DNA of 64,000 nt, taken from Cyanobacterium sp. Dongsha4 (GTDB taxonomy: Bacteria; Cyanobacteriota; Cyanobacteriia; Cyanobacteriales; Cyanobacteriaceae). A program made the translations under genes and the position numbers. The notes beneath the pieces were generated by a model. That model was given only the letters and a program-made list of their open reading frames with translations. It made no database searches and was not told the origin of the DNA. Below are positions 46,301 through 57,400 of the stretch, piece by piece (within the stretch, counting starts at the first letter, position 1; every line of letters begins with the position of its first letter). The stretch spans positions 310,001-374,000 of the forward strand of contig NZ_CP084098.1 in the NCBI RefSeq assembly GCF_036345015.1, given 5' to 3'.

Positions 46301-46426
46301 AAACTATCTGGGGTAGGCTCAAAAGCAGGAGGAGCAGATTATTTGTTACAATTTTTAGACCCCCGTGTGGTGACTGAAAACATCCAGAGACAAGGCTTTG
46401 CACCTATTGAAGGTGCGAATAATTAG
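43373..46426 (+). CDS. putA: bifunctional proline dehydrogenase / P5C dehydrogenase
   Basis: This 1017-residue enzyme oxidises proline to glutamate in two steps. The start is set at the ATG at 43373 (VVSSQLNPSQYEE); upstream codons from 43259 look non-coding. The FAD-dependent proline dehydrogenase barrel occupies about 130-455 (VSVKLTAFYSQFDP, VRLVKGAYWD). The aldehyde dehydrogenase domain (about 520-1000) has FTGSREVG and catalytic C810 in GQKCSACSR. Between them, residues about 463-486 (PPTPLNKGGESLDNLNKGG) come from a palindromic repeat in tandem. The N-terminal DNA-binding domain of E. coli PutA is absent. Confidence 0.95.
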   Translation: MVVSSQLNPSQYEEKTQAIAEELIIATRQKGNIFSRLKEQMQFDDKLMNWTMSNPGLRVQLFRFIDALPALQSKGEVMRHLQQYLTAEEVELPNELKGLLNFTEPNSPPAQLAASTVTKAVETLAYKYISGETIKEVIKAVEKMRKEKMGFTIDLLGEAVITEGEAESYLQSYLDLITELGTQAQKWATVPEIDTADGENLPKVQVSVKLTAFYSQFDPVDPEGGKIKVCDRIRTLLRHAQEYGAAVHFDMEQYNYKDVTIAILQELLMEDEFRTRTDIGVTIQGYLRDSENDLRKWIDWAKRRGNPITVRLVKGAYWDQETIKSRQNHWHQPVFNQKPETDINYENLTRLLLENHQYLYGAIASHNVRTQANAIAIAESLGIPKRRFECQILYGMGESLAKAIVKKGYRVRVYAPYGKLLPGMAYLIRRLLENTANSSFLRQNSEEKPITELIAPPQVVEESPPTPLNKGGESLDNLNKGGESLDVMPITKDKDFNPAPDTDYGREENLSKARQALTKVHNQLGKTYLPLINGEYVETESYINSVNPSHPTEVVGKIGLISLSQADEAMESAKEAFKTWSKTPVKERANILRKAGDIMETRRHELIAWMCYEVGKIIKEGDPEVSEAIDFCRYYATEMERLDRGYNYDVAGETDRYFYQPKGIALIVSPWNFPFAIATGMTVAALVAGNCALLKPAATSTVIGAKIAEILVEAGIPKGVFQYIPGKGSVVGDYLVKHPDIHVIAFTGSREVGCKIYADAAILQPKQKHLKRVIAEMGGKNAIIIDESADLDQAVAGVVQSAFGFSGQKCSACSRVIVLNSVYDSFVERLTEAVKSINVGDAKNPSTKVGPVIDATAQARILEYIEQGKKEGNLAIQVPTPETGYFVPPTVFTDISEDAVIAQEEIFGPVLAVIRAENFDNALNIANGTDYALTGGLYSRTPAHIDKASKEFEVGNLYINRGITGAIVARQPFGGFKLSGVGSKAGGADYLLQFLDPRVVTENIQRQGFAPIEGANN
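44759..44830. repeat. tandem palindromic repeat inserted in frame in putA
   Basis: CCCCCCTTAATAAGGGGGG is followed by AGAAAGTCTGGAT, and the unit from CTTAATAAGG to CTGGAT is then repeated once. Both copies keep the frame in the linker between the two enzyme domains. Confidence 0.88.
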
Positions 46427-46429
46427 GGT

Positions 46430-46455
46430 ATTAGGGTATTGGGGTGTTGGGGAGA
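46430..46455. repeat. short tandem repeat after putA
   Basis: GGGTATT / GGGGTGTT units follow the putA stop codon, the same family as at 3661. Confidence 0.65.
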
Positions 46456-46536
46456 CACTAATTCTTCATTATCAACTATTTACTTTTACCTTTTGCCCTT
46501 TTAACTTTGCCCATTGCCTTTTTCTTCATTTTTAAT

Positions 46537-47559
46537 ATGTTAACTTTAACTCCGAACTCCGAACTCCGAACTCCGAACCCTTATTATCGAGTTAGTATCG
46601 CTCCAATGATGGACTATACTGATAGACATTTTCGTTATGTAATGCGTGTCTTGACTAAACATACCTTACTTTATACGGAAATGATTACGACTCAAGCCAT
46701 AATACACGGCGATCGCACTAAATTATTAGATTTTTCCCCTGAAGAAAAACCCGTTGCCTTACAACTAGGGGGAGATAACCCTCAACAACTGGCAGAATGT
46801 GCCAAAATCGGGGCAGATTGGGGTTATGATGAAATTAATCTTAATGTGGGGTGTCCTAGTTCAAGAGTTCAAAACGGCAATTTTGGGGCTTGTTTAATGG
46901 CTCAACCTGATACCGTTGCCCGTTGTGTTGAGGCAATGAATAAAGCAATTAATATTCCTGTGACAGTAAAACATCGTATTGGTATTGATAATCAAGACTC
47001 CTATGAGGATTTATTGAATTTTATTAAAATAGTTAGTAGTACAGGATGCGATCGCTTCATAATTCACGCCCGAAAAGCATGGTTACAGGGATTAAGTCCG
47101 AAAGAAAATCGAGAAATTCCCCCTTTACGTTATGAGGATATATATCAAATTAAGCAAGATTTGCCTCATTTAACAATAGAGATTAATGGTGGAATTAAGA
47201 CCATTGAAGCCACGAAACAACACTTAACAAAAGTTGATGGGGTAATGATTGGAAGAGCCGCTTATGATAACCCTTATCTATTTGCATCTATAGATCAAGA
47301 AATTTACGGAAGTTCACAACCAATCAAAACCAGAGAGGAAATTATTGAATCTCTTTATCCTTATATTGACTTATGGACATCTCGCAACCTAAAATTAAAT
47401 ACTATCATGAGGCATACGTTGCAAATTTTTGCAGGACAACCCGGCAGTAAAATCTGGAAACGGCACTTATCAGAGAAAGGAAACAGTAGAGATGCAGGAT
47501 CTCAAGTGGTACGTCAAGGTTTACAATTAAGAAAAGAGAGTTGTTATTCCCTAAGCTAA
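46537..47559 (+). CDS. dusA: tRNA-dihydrouridine synthase A
   Basis: The protein is 340 residues long from the ATG at 46537. This flavoenzyme reduces uridine in the tRNA D-loop. RVSIAPMMDYTDRHFRY is the typical DusA start of the barrel, and the catalytic Cys is C106 in NLNVGCPSSRVQ. HARKAWLQGLSPKENREIPPLRY is diagnostic of DusA. The first residues (TPNSELRTPNP) are encoded by a TCCGAAC heptamer array, so the repeat has become coding sequence at the N-terminus. An upstream TTG start at 46507 is unlikely. Confidence 0.94.
   Translation: MLTLTPNSELRTPNPYYRVSIAPMMDYTDRHFRYVMRVLTKHTLLYTEMITTQAIIHGDRTKLLDFSPEEKPVALQLGGDNPQQLAECAKIGADWGYDEINLNVGCPSSRVQNGNFGACLMAQPDTVARCVEAMNKAINIPVTVKHRIGIDNQDSYEDLLNFIKIVSSTGCDRFIIHARKAWLQGLSPKENREIPPLRYEDIYQIKQDLPHLTIEINGGIKTIEATKQHLTKVDGVMIGRAAYDNPYLFASIDQEIYGSSQPIKTREEIIESLYPYIDLWTSRNLKLNTIMRHTLQIFAGQPGSKIWKRHLSEKGNSRDAGSQVVRQGLQLRKESCYSLS
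46549..46578. repeat. CCGAACT heptamer array at the start of dusA
   Basis: Four 7-base units of TCCGAAC lie a few codons after the dusA ATG. The same unit forms the right end of the MITE at 35176. Confidence 0.85.
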
Positions 47560-47594
47560 TTTTGAGATTGGGTATATAGATAGATTAATTGTAT

Positions 47595-48323
47595 ATGAAA
47601 GTGATTCAAGACCCTCGCAGAAAGAAAGACTTAAGAAAATTATTACAAAAGTTGGGCTTACAAGATGTATCTTCAGTTAACTGGCACTTATTAGATTTAG
47701 CTTTAACCCATCCTAGTATCTCTCCTAAAGATAACTATGAACAATTAGAATTTGTTGGTGATGCTGTCATTCGTTTATCCTGTGCAGAATTATTGTTAGA
47801 AACTTATCCTGATTTGCCTGTAGGGGATTTTGCCGCTATTCGTTCTATATTAGTGAGCGATCGCTTTTTAGCTGAAATTGCCGAGCAGTACGGCTTAGAA
47901 ATGTATTTATTGGCTTCTGGAGGGGTAAGAAATGATAAATGGGGTAAGCCTTCTCGTTTAGCAGACTGTTTTGAAGCTGTGCTGGGGGCTTTATATGAAA
48001 GCACTAAGGATATGAGTTTAATTCGACCTTGGTTAGATCCCATTTTACAAGAAAAAGCAATTCAAGTACAAGCTGATCCTGCTAGGGAAAATTATAAAGA
48101 TGCCTTACAAGAATGGACTCAAGGAAAATATAAAATTCTTCCCATTTATAAAGTTAGACAAAGTGAATCTTTTGCCAAGGAAAATGAACGTTTCATTGCG
48201 GAGGTTTGGTTACAAGACAAACTTTTAGGCACTGGTAAGGGAGGAACAAAAAAGGCATCTCAACAGGCGGCGGCAAAACAGGCTTATGATTCAATCATGG
48301 CAAATGAATTGATTACAAATTAA
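47595..48323 (+). CDS. rnc: ribonuclease III
   Basis: This 242-residue double-strand-specific RNase matures rRNA and processes structured RNAs. The signature QLEFVGDAVIRLS (about 52-64) carries the catalytic acidic residues; a second acidic site is in ADCFEAVLGALYE. A C-terminal dsRNA-binding domain ends in GGTKKASQQAAAKQAY. The ATG at 47595 is preferred over the TTG two codons upstream. It follows dusA by 35 bases. Confidence 0.95.
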   Translation: MKVIQDPRRKKDLRKLLQKLGLQDVSSVNWHLLDLALTHPSISPKDNYEQLEFVGDAVIRLSCAELLLETYPDLPVGDFAAIRSILVSDRFLAEIAEQYGLEMYLLASGGVRNDKWGKPSRLADCFEAVLGALYESTKDMSLIRPWLDPILQEKAIQVQADPARENYKDALQEWTQGKYKILPIYKVRQSESFAKENERFIAEVWLQDKLLGTGKGGTKKASQQAAAKQAYDSIMANELITN

Positions 48324-48335
48324 CCTGAGTTCAGG
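48324..48335. repeat. solo MITE-like end after rnc
   Basis: CCTGAGTTCAGG directly follows the rnc stop codon. It combines the two ends of the MITE family into a small palindrome. Confidence 0.4.
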
Positions 48336-48471
48336 ATCAATTTTCATCTATGAGTGATAGCGAAAAGGGCAAAGTTAAAAGGGCAAGGGGCAAAGGTAAT
48401 AAACCATTAGTAATTAGTAACTGACGTTATCTGATATTCTTAAACCAAGCTCAGATTAGTTAACTATCAAA

Positions 48472-51400
48472 TTACCAAGGATTCCCAATCATCGTGAAAG
48501 GAGCCCAATAGAAAGGATGAGAGAAATTTTCCCTCTGACGAGAATTTTCTGGTAAACCCTCCAAAGAAACAGAGAGATTAGGCGTAACTATAGAATTACC
48601 ATCCTCTGTTTTATACACTTTCCCCCGTAAAAGATTTAATTGAGCTTGTCTTAAAGCCTCCGCTTTGATGGGTGCTGATTTCAACTGACTATAAAAATCT
48701 GTCATCAATGCAAGAGTACCAGTATCGCTCACTTGCCAAACACTGCCCATTGCTGTTTTTACCCCCGCTTGTACTGCCAACCCTGCAAAGCCTAATTCCG
48801 CTATTTCATTACCAAAAGCAGTTTCACAGGCACTTAATACCATTAACTCTACTAGAGGATCATTTAAACCTAATTGACGCACTTCTTCTAAGTTTAAACG
48901 ACTATTATGCAATTGAATAAAACTATTTTCCGTCTCAGTATGGTTAAACTCTCCATGAGTGCCAAAATGTACTATACCATAGGGTTGACGACTTAAATTA
49001 TTTTTGATTTGTTCTAGGGTAAAGTTTTCATTGATATAGTTTTGGGAATCTGTAATATTTTCTCCTGTCCAAACTTTTCTGATAGTTGGTAATTCCAAAG
49101 ACACCGCAGGTAATGGTGTCACATTAGGGTAAGAAAAATCGGAAGCCCCCATAGCTAATAAACTTAAATCTTGAATGGGGCGAAAACGATTATCATTTAG
49201 ATTTAAACTAGGTGCTAAACCGCTACTATATTTTTCCACTAAAAACTCTTGACTATCTTGATCATAAAGAGCCGCTAAAGGAGTAAAACGAATCTCGGCA
49301 GGAAGAATAAATAATAAGTTAGAAATTTCTCGCTCTTGTAATTGTTTTTCAATGGGTTTCACTAACCAATTATATAAATCACTAGCATAGGGTTTGTAGC
49401 TATCATTCAAATCAAAAGGATTCGCTACACTTGACCATAAATCTGTTGCGGTTTGGGTGATTTGTTGGCGAGTTACTGGTAAAACCATACGAATGGGATT
49501 ACCCTCATTAGTAATAACTAAAATATCTAAAATGTCGTCAGGAGAAGAAGGAGGTGCGATATTTGGTTGTACTTTATTGGAGTCAATTTCAACTTGACTA
49601 TATTCATTGGTGTTATTGATTTCTCGACGAGCAAAATCCTCATCAAAGTCTGATGGCTGATAGCCTTTAGGGGTAAAACTTACATAGACAATGGCAGGTT
49701 TTTCTCCCACTTCTTTTTCAAGGTTGAGTAAAATTGTTCTCGCCTGACTAATGGTTACAATGGGTGCATCTTGGGGCAGTAAAGCAATATTTTGAACAAT
49801 ATCTTCATTGGGACGTATTATGGCGTTATCCGGATTGCTGAGGGGGAAGCGTCTTTCTGTTTCTAAAGGAGGCTCTACAGGTGGTTCTATGGGAGGCTCT
49901 ACAGGTGGCTCTACAGGTGGTTCTACAGGTGGTTCTACAGGTGGTTCTACAGGTGGTTCTACAGGTGGTTCTACGGGAGGCTCTATGGGAGTTTCGGGTA
50001 ATAAATTAACAGTAATATTTCCTTCTGTGACTGTGTTAAAATACTCACCTTCAACAATACTGAATTGTGTATTACTAATAAGACCTTCTGTGCCGTTATC
50101 TTCTGAGTTGCCAACGATAAAGGGTAAACGAGAATCACTGGTTTGTCCTTCTTCGATACCATTAGGGAATAAATCGACTAGAATTGAACCTCCCCCATCT
50201 TCGCCCGTGCTATCAATGCTGATATTTGTTTCTCCAATGGTGTTCAACACTCTTAATTTGCCAGTAGTTGAAATATTTATATTACCACCCGTTCCATTTT
50301 GGCTACTACCATTAATTGTATTTACCTCAATATCCTCGATCGCACTTAAGTTGATGTCACCACCGTTACCACTATTTCCTTGACTTGTTTCTGAGTTAAT
50401 TCTGGTACTACTATTTATATTTCCTGCTGTGATTGATAGAGCATTAAGAGTAATATTTCCACCGTTACCTGCGATCGCATCTAGGTTGGAAGTTGCAGAA
50501 GTGGAGGTATCAACATTACCCGTAATATTCAGGTTGCCGATAGTATCAATAGTAATATTTCCCCCATTACCCGTTAATGCCTGAGCATTAATTGCTTCAG
50601 AAGAAGAACCAGCACTTATGTTATTAAATACATTAATATCTCCTCGACTTTCGATAACAATATTTCCTCCCCCTCCTACAGCCGCAGAAAACAACTCACC
50701 ATTGACAGTAATATTGTTAATATTAGGACTCTCAGAAGAAGTATTATCGAGGGTGATTAATCCCCCCATTCCCCTTTCCCCAAACTCACAGCCATTATCA
50801 CAAAAATATCCTGAGTTAGTAAAAATAGAAACTCCGAGATTGATTTCTCCCAAAGCATTAACCGTAACATCTCCCCCATTGCCACTACTAATTAACCCCA
50901 CGTTATCACCAACTTCACTAATTTCTGACTCTAAAGCAAAAGAAGTCGTTTCAATTAAACCAATATTGTCACTATTAAAATTGATATTTCCCTCAGCTTG
51001 AACATTAACACTTCCCCCATTAGAAGCAGTAACATCAAAAGGTGCTAATGCCCTGGAAGAAGCCAAAATATTTAGAGTATCTGATGATGAACTAACAGTA
51101 ATATCATTACCTGCAATTATAGAAATATCTCCAGCATTTCCCGTTTCCGCACTACCAAAACTAGAACCAGAAAAAGAGCGAGAATCAATGTTTCCCAATA
51201 TTTGAATATTTCCCCCTGCTTGTAAGCTAATATTGCCACCATCACCACTAATGACATCTTCTACCCCCAAACTGCCACAACTTTCTCCTCCTGCACAAGA
51301 GCGAGAGATAATGCTACCTGTACTTAAATTACCCTGAGTTTGAATATCAACTGTGCCACCTTCAGCACTGGTATCAAAACCATCAGAAAAAGATAATATA

Positions 51401-54400
51401 CTACCAACATTAATATCTCCAACGCCACTTAAGGTAATATTCCCACCTTGTTGACCAGTATTACTATTGGCTTCAATGTTACCTGTGTTAATACTGCTCG
51501 AAGAGTTAAGGTTAATATCACCCACAGAGGGAGCAACAGATTGCTCTAAACTAGCAGAAGTATTAATATTACCCGTCGTGATACTAGCGGCATTAATATC
51601 TAAATCTAATCCGGGGGTTGATATATTACCACTGAAAAATTCTCCTTGAGCCTCAAAGTCAATATTACTGCCCGTTACCAAAATTTCACTATTAAGAATT
51701 TGGTTGCCTAAACTTCCCACAAAACCACCAGTAAAATTAGTCGTATTGGCTGTAATGGTCAAATTATTTAGAGGTTGAGTGCCTCCTATTTCCCCACTAA
51801 CAAAAATATTACTATTAAGGGCATTAAAACTTAGATTCTGAGTGCCATCGATATTGCCAAAAATATTTATATCTGCACTTTCTGTCTCGTTGGTAGTGCT
51901 TAGTAAAACATTATTTCCTAAAATGACATTGTCATTGATAATGATAGGATTAGCTAGGGTGATAATGTCAGCGTTAAGAGTTGTGGTTGAACCATCCCCG
52001 TTAATTGTAATGGAAGCGTTATCGTTGCCGTTAATGGGTGCGTTGACAAATATATCAGTACCTTCTAGTGTTATGGGGTCATTTACTGTTAAAGGTTCAT
52101 TAATTGCGATCGCTTTATCTACATCATTGCTTACAGTGACACGACTAAAACCATTAACACTATTAAGATTTGTTACAATTACTTGACTATTTTCTCTACT
52201 ACCAAAAGAAAAACCAGTATTATTAGTTTGTAAAAATAATTGACCATCATTACCTGCAAAAGAGTTTAATTCAGGAAAACTAATGGCAGTGAAACCCCGT
52301 AAGGTTAGATTTCCTGATACCGAAGCGGTGTTATTAAAATTAAGACTTCCTTGGGTGCTAACTAAGATGATGTTATTGGTAATATCAAGATTGTCATTAT
52401 AAGTCTGATTGCCCGTAGCAGTAACATTCGCATTTAATCGGGTTAAGCCTTGACTATCAGTAATTAAACTATTGCTATTAAATTGATTAAGTTGGGCTTC
52501 TTCCAACACATTGAGAGTAACTTCTCCTAAAGGTTGAATATTTCCTACTGCTTGATTAAAAATAAGGTTATTACTGTTAACCGTTAAATTATTATTTTCT
52601 CCTTCTTGACTATTAAGGGTTTGATTGAAAGAAATATTACCTCCCTTCAGAATAGAGTTATCTTGCAATGTCACGACACCATTAAATACTTGCTCTCCTG
52701 TAGTAACGATGCTATCACCATTACCACCGATATTAATATTTGTTGGTACATTATTGGTGGTTAAACTCGCTAAACCTGCAATATTTCCCAAAGTATCATT
52801 GCCAATACCATCACCTAAATTAATAATTGCCCCTGCATTGACTGTTACTGCTTGAGGAGTTGCCCTTTCTCTGTTTTGAATATCACTTAAGAAGACGGTA
52901 AAGACTTCAGGGGGAATCGTTGTGCCTGTTAGCTGGAGAGTGAAGTTAAAAGAGTCAACACCGCCGTTAAAATTGATGTTTTGCCCTGTGAAAGTTACAC
53001 TATCATCGAGAAAAACTGAACCATTAAAAGTTTGATTTCCAGTAGTTGTAATATTAGAACTCATTAAAGGTGCTAATTCAGGATCAGGCGGTAAAGGAAA
53101 ACCAAGGGCGGAAAAGTTACTTAGGGCTAGATTTCCTTCAACAGTGAGGGATTGTCCTTGAATTTGACCCACAACGAGGGTATTTTCTGCATTTATGATA
53201 ATATCTGCCCCTGCCCCTGCAACGAAAGGAGGTAGATTGCCGATAATTACTCCTGTTACAATTTCTTCCCCTGTGATATTGATAGCGCCAGATTGCAATG
53301 CCCCTGCGGTGAATAATCCACCAGCTAAAACATGACCATTATTACTATTGAGAGAAATATTACCACTATTGAGGGTAAAGGCATTACCAAATTGTTTGCC
53401 TGTTTCTGTTAAACCTTCTATATCTATATCTCCCCCTGCATTAATGCTGATATTACCACTGGTGTTGGGTAAAGCGGTGCTAATAGCAAGGGGTATATCG
53501 TTAATATTGCCATCTCCTTCGATATTGACATAACCTAAAGCATTGACGGTGAAAGAAATAGGAGTGGAGGAATTGCTATCTACTTGAGTGGGTAGGATTA
53601 TATCGATGTTATTTCCTTCTAAGATGGTGTTTTGAAACAAGAAGGCATTGGCAATGACGTTGGGGTTAGCGCTGGAAGTGGAGAAAAGTTGATTACCCAA
53701 GGTGCGAATACTCACAGCAGAGTCTGGTAAACCATTTAAGTTGATATTGAGAAATGTATTTAAAGCTCTGCTTTGTAAGTTATTTAATCCAATATTACCA
53801 CCGATGCGATCGCTTCCTATACCATCTCCATAATTAAGATTATTGGTTGCTCTTACATTTAGGTTAACAGGTGTTTCTGAAGAATCGATGGAGGAATTAA
53901 AAGCAATATTATCCCCTGTAATAGTAGTGTTTCTGGTTAATATTACTGGATCATTATAAGTTTGATTACCTGTTGTAGTGATGAAAGATGTATCAATTTG
54001 AGTAACACCATTGCTATCAGTAAGAAGACTTTGAGCTTGAATAGCTGTATTAAGAATATTCGTGTTAGCAATTCTTAAATCTAAATCCCCCAAAAGATTA
54101 ATGCTTCCCAAATCATTAGATAAAGTTAAGTCATTAATATCTGTGAGAATAACGTTATTGCCACTGCGTAAATTAACCGTCTGAAAGTCGTTATTAACTG
54201 AATCGAAAATAATATCATTATTGTTAGGATTAAGCGCAGTTAAACCACTAACATTTATCCCTCCACTATCACTTAAATTACCATTGGTGTTTAAAGTTAA
54301 ATTACCACTAACTAAAGAATTACCAACATTTAAAGTGTTAACATCTCTGATACTGACATTATTTCCTTGCTCAATACTTACCGCCCCGACAAAATTATTA

Positions 54401-57400
54401 TTCTGATTGAGGGTAATATCACCTTGAGAAGTAGCATTGAGTAAAGTATTACCAGCAACGTTAATGGCATCAGTTTGAATGATAGCGGGGAGAGTTGCAG
54501 TTACGGGAACAACTTCAGGGGCAGTGGTTGTTATACTCAAATTATTACCAAAATTCCCCGCTAAATTAATAACTTGCCCTCCTGTTATGGGTGAATCATT
54601 AAAAGCAAGGTTTCCTGTGGGAAATTCGCTAATTACCGTTAAATTACCTGTAATGTCTGTACTTATTTCTGCATTTAGCAACAATTCAGAAACATTAACA
54701 ATTCCTAATTGACGAATAAAAATATTTCCATCTCCATCAATATCGACTATATTTCTTGCTTCACTATTAATGATGTTATCTGCATTGGTTAAATTATCCA
54801 AAGATGGGTTAATAATGGTTTCCCCTGCTACCTGCACTTTCCCTGTGAGAGTTTGGGTTACTTCTCCTGCGGAGTTAAGGGTAAAGTTACCACCAATTAA
54901 AACTTCATCTAAAACTGTGCCACTAGGATTAAAGTTATTTATATTGACATCAGCTAAATTGGGATCGCTGGTAGTAATACTGGTATTACCTGAAACACTG
55001 ATACTGCTTTCCGATATTTGGGTTAGGGTATTACCTATTAAAATATCAAGATTTCCACTGATGATTTGATTAGAGAGGATTAAATCATTAACATCAATTA
55101 CCGTAAGATTATTGGCAATACTGGTTTCTAAAACGTTAAAGTCATTTTCCGTACCTATTAAGGAAATATTCGCAGGAATGGAAAATTCCCCTGAAGGTAT
55201 AATTGCCCCAATAGTAGAGAATCCTTGGGCAGTAATTTGAGATTGACTATCTTGTAAAATATCTCCATTAGAGAGGAGTTGAAGATTATTTGCTGATTGA
55301 ATGAAACTGGCTTCCTTGATGTCGATTCCCTGATTGTCGTTATTAGGAATATTGGTATTTCCTAGAATATTAATTGAACCTGTAGCGTTAGTTGTGATGT
55401 TAGTAGTTTGTCCTGAAGGGGTTAAAGATGAACCAATACTAACACCATCTCTACTATTGGAATTTCCTACGAGGTTAATATCTCCATTTCCATTTGTGGT
55501 AATTAGTGTATTTTCTGAACCACCTATTTCTAATCCAAATCCTACTCCATTGTTAGCTGCGCCTTCTAGGGTGACGAAACCATTGCCTAAAGTGGTAATT
55601 TCGCCGTAGGTGACTTTAACGCCACTATCTCCATTTAAGCCTGTGCCACCGTTACCGATGAGATTAATATTACCATTTTCAGTTTTGATAACTCCCCCTG
55701 CTGAAAGAATACCGATATTGTTACTATTTCCGTCAACATCTACAGCACTACCATCGCCTCCGATACCTTGTATGTCAATAACACCATCTCCCCTAGTGTT
55801 AATTATTACCGTATTGACTCCCCCAATAGAAACGCCTACATTATTAACGGCAGTAGAAGAAGATAAGCCTTCTCCTTTGATGGATATATTTCCCCCTTCT
55901 GCATTGAGGTTTCCTTTTATATCAACACCGTTGTTAAAGGTTTCCGTTGAGGTAGTATTTTCGGGAAATAATAAGTCTGGTGTGCCTACAGCAAAGCCAT
56001 TTAAAGGGTCTGAACCTCCCCCCAGTACTATATTTCCGCCATTGGTATTAATGGATGAACCTTCTAAAAGTGCGATCGCACCTCCTGTTTCTCCTGTGAG
56101 ATTGGAATTAAAGACGACATTGAGGGAATCTGTGGAAAGGGTATCTTGATTCTCAATAACACCACCGAAACGAATATTCCTATTAGCTTCAAGGGTAAGA
56201 GTTTTGACTATGCCGCTATCTGTGCCAATTCCTGCATAATTAAGAATGGCATCACTATTCCAAATAATATTTCCTGCTTCTTGCCCTTCACTTTGAGTAG
56301 AAACTGTGACACTACCAATTTGTAAACCATCTTGAATTAAGCCAACGGGTAAAACGGCACTATCGCCTGTGGGTTCAAAAGGACTAAAAATATTAATATT
56401 AACTGGTTCACCTTCGGCTACAATCTCAATATTAGAAGGGTCAATTAACCATTCTCCCGGTTGCCCGACAATAGCTTCTGTATCTGGGATAGTCGTTATC
56501 TGAAAAGAATTAACCCCACTGGTTTCAACAAATCCCCCATCACCGCCAAGCTCTCCCCCTCTGGCTTTCAACTCCCCGTGAATACTAGCATGATTATCAG
56601 CAAAAGCAATTATTTCTCCTCCATTGCCTTTAAGGGTAGCAGAAGCAGAAACCTGAGAATCAGGACTAATATAGGTAATTTCAGCATTGGGAATAGTGCC
56701 TTGACCTTTTTTTTCTCCTCCAATTAATACTTTTCCACCGCCATTATTGCCGTCTGCGGTAATTTCCCCTTGGATAACTCCCACTTTATCCCCTAAGATG
56801 GTGATTTCTCCCCCCAAATTTTGAGAAGTTGTGCTGATTTCCCCTGAAGCAACGGCATAACCACTTAAATTACTATCTGCACCATCTGAGATGGTAGCAT
56901 TTCCCACTTGTACTTGATTATTATTAACAGTTACATCACTAATTTCCAAACCCGTATTTTTTGCCCCTGTGAGCAAAGTCGGTAAATCTTGAGGGGTGAA
57001 ACCCAATACATTTCCTTGCTCATCTTTAGGTATATCAATCTCTAAGCTCAATAAACTACCCTCTGGGGTTATTTTTATCCTAGATGTTCCCTGCACTGCT
57101 TGTATATTGATTTTACCTTGGGGAGTTTCGATAATTCCTGTATTGATAACATTGCCACCGATAAGATTGAGATTTTGTCCTTTTGCTAGGGTTAAATCCC
57201 CTGAGTTGACGATGCTTCCGGGTTTATCTGTGTTGAAAATAAAACTGTTGGGATTGCCTATTAAGTTTTGATAGTCGTTGTTACCAATAGCATTAAATAT
57301 ACCGTTACCAAAACCTATACCTGTGGCAGTAGTGGCGGTGAAGTCGGCAGGAACATTTAAACTGGCATTCTGCCCAAAGACAATCCCCGCAGGATTCATG

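Noticed and set aside
49808-50383. 191-codon plus-strand frame with GGSTGGSTGG repeats
   Set aside because: It is the antisense reading of the VEPP repeat in the giant adhesin gene.
50618-57271. Several long plus-strand open frames opposite the giant gene
   Set aside because: They are Pro/Leu/Ser/Val-rich shadows of the Asn/Gly-rich repeats on the coding strand, with no family features.
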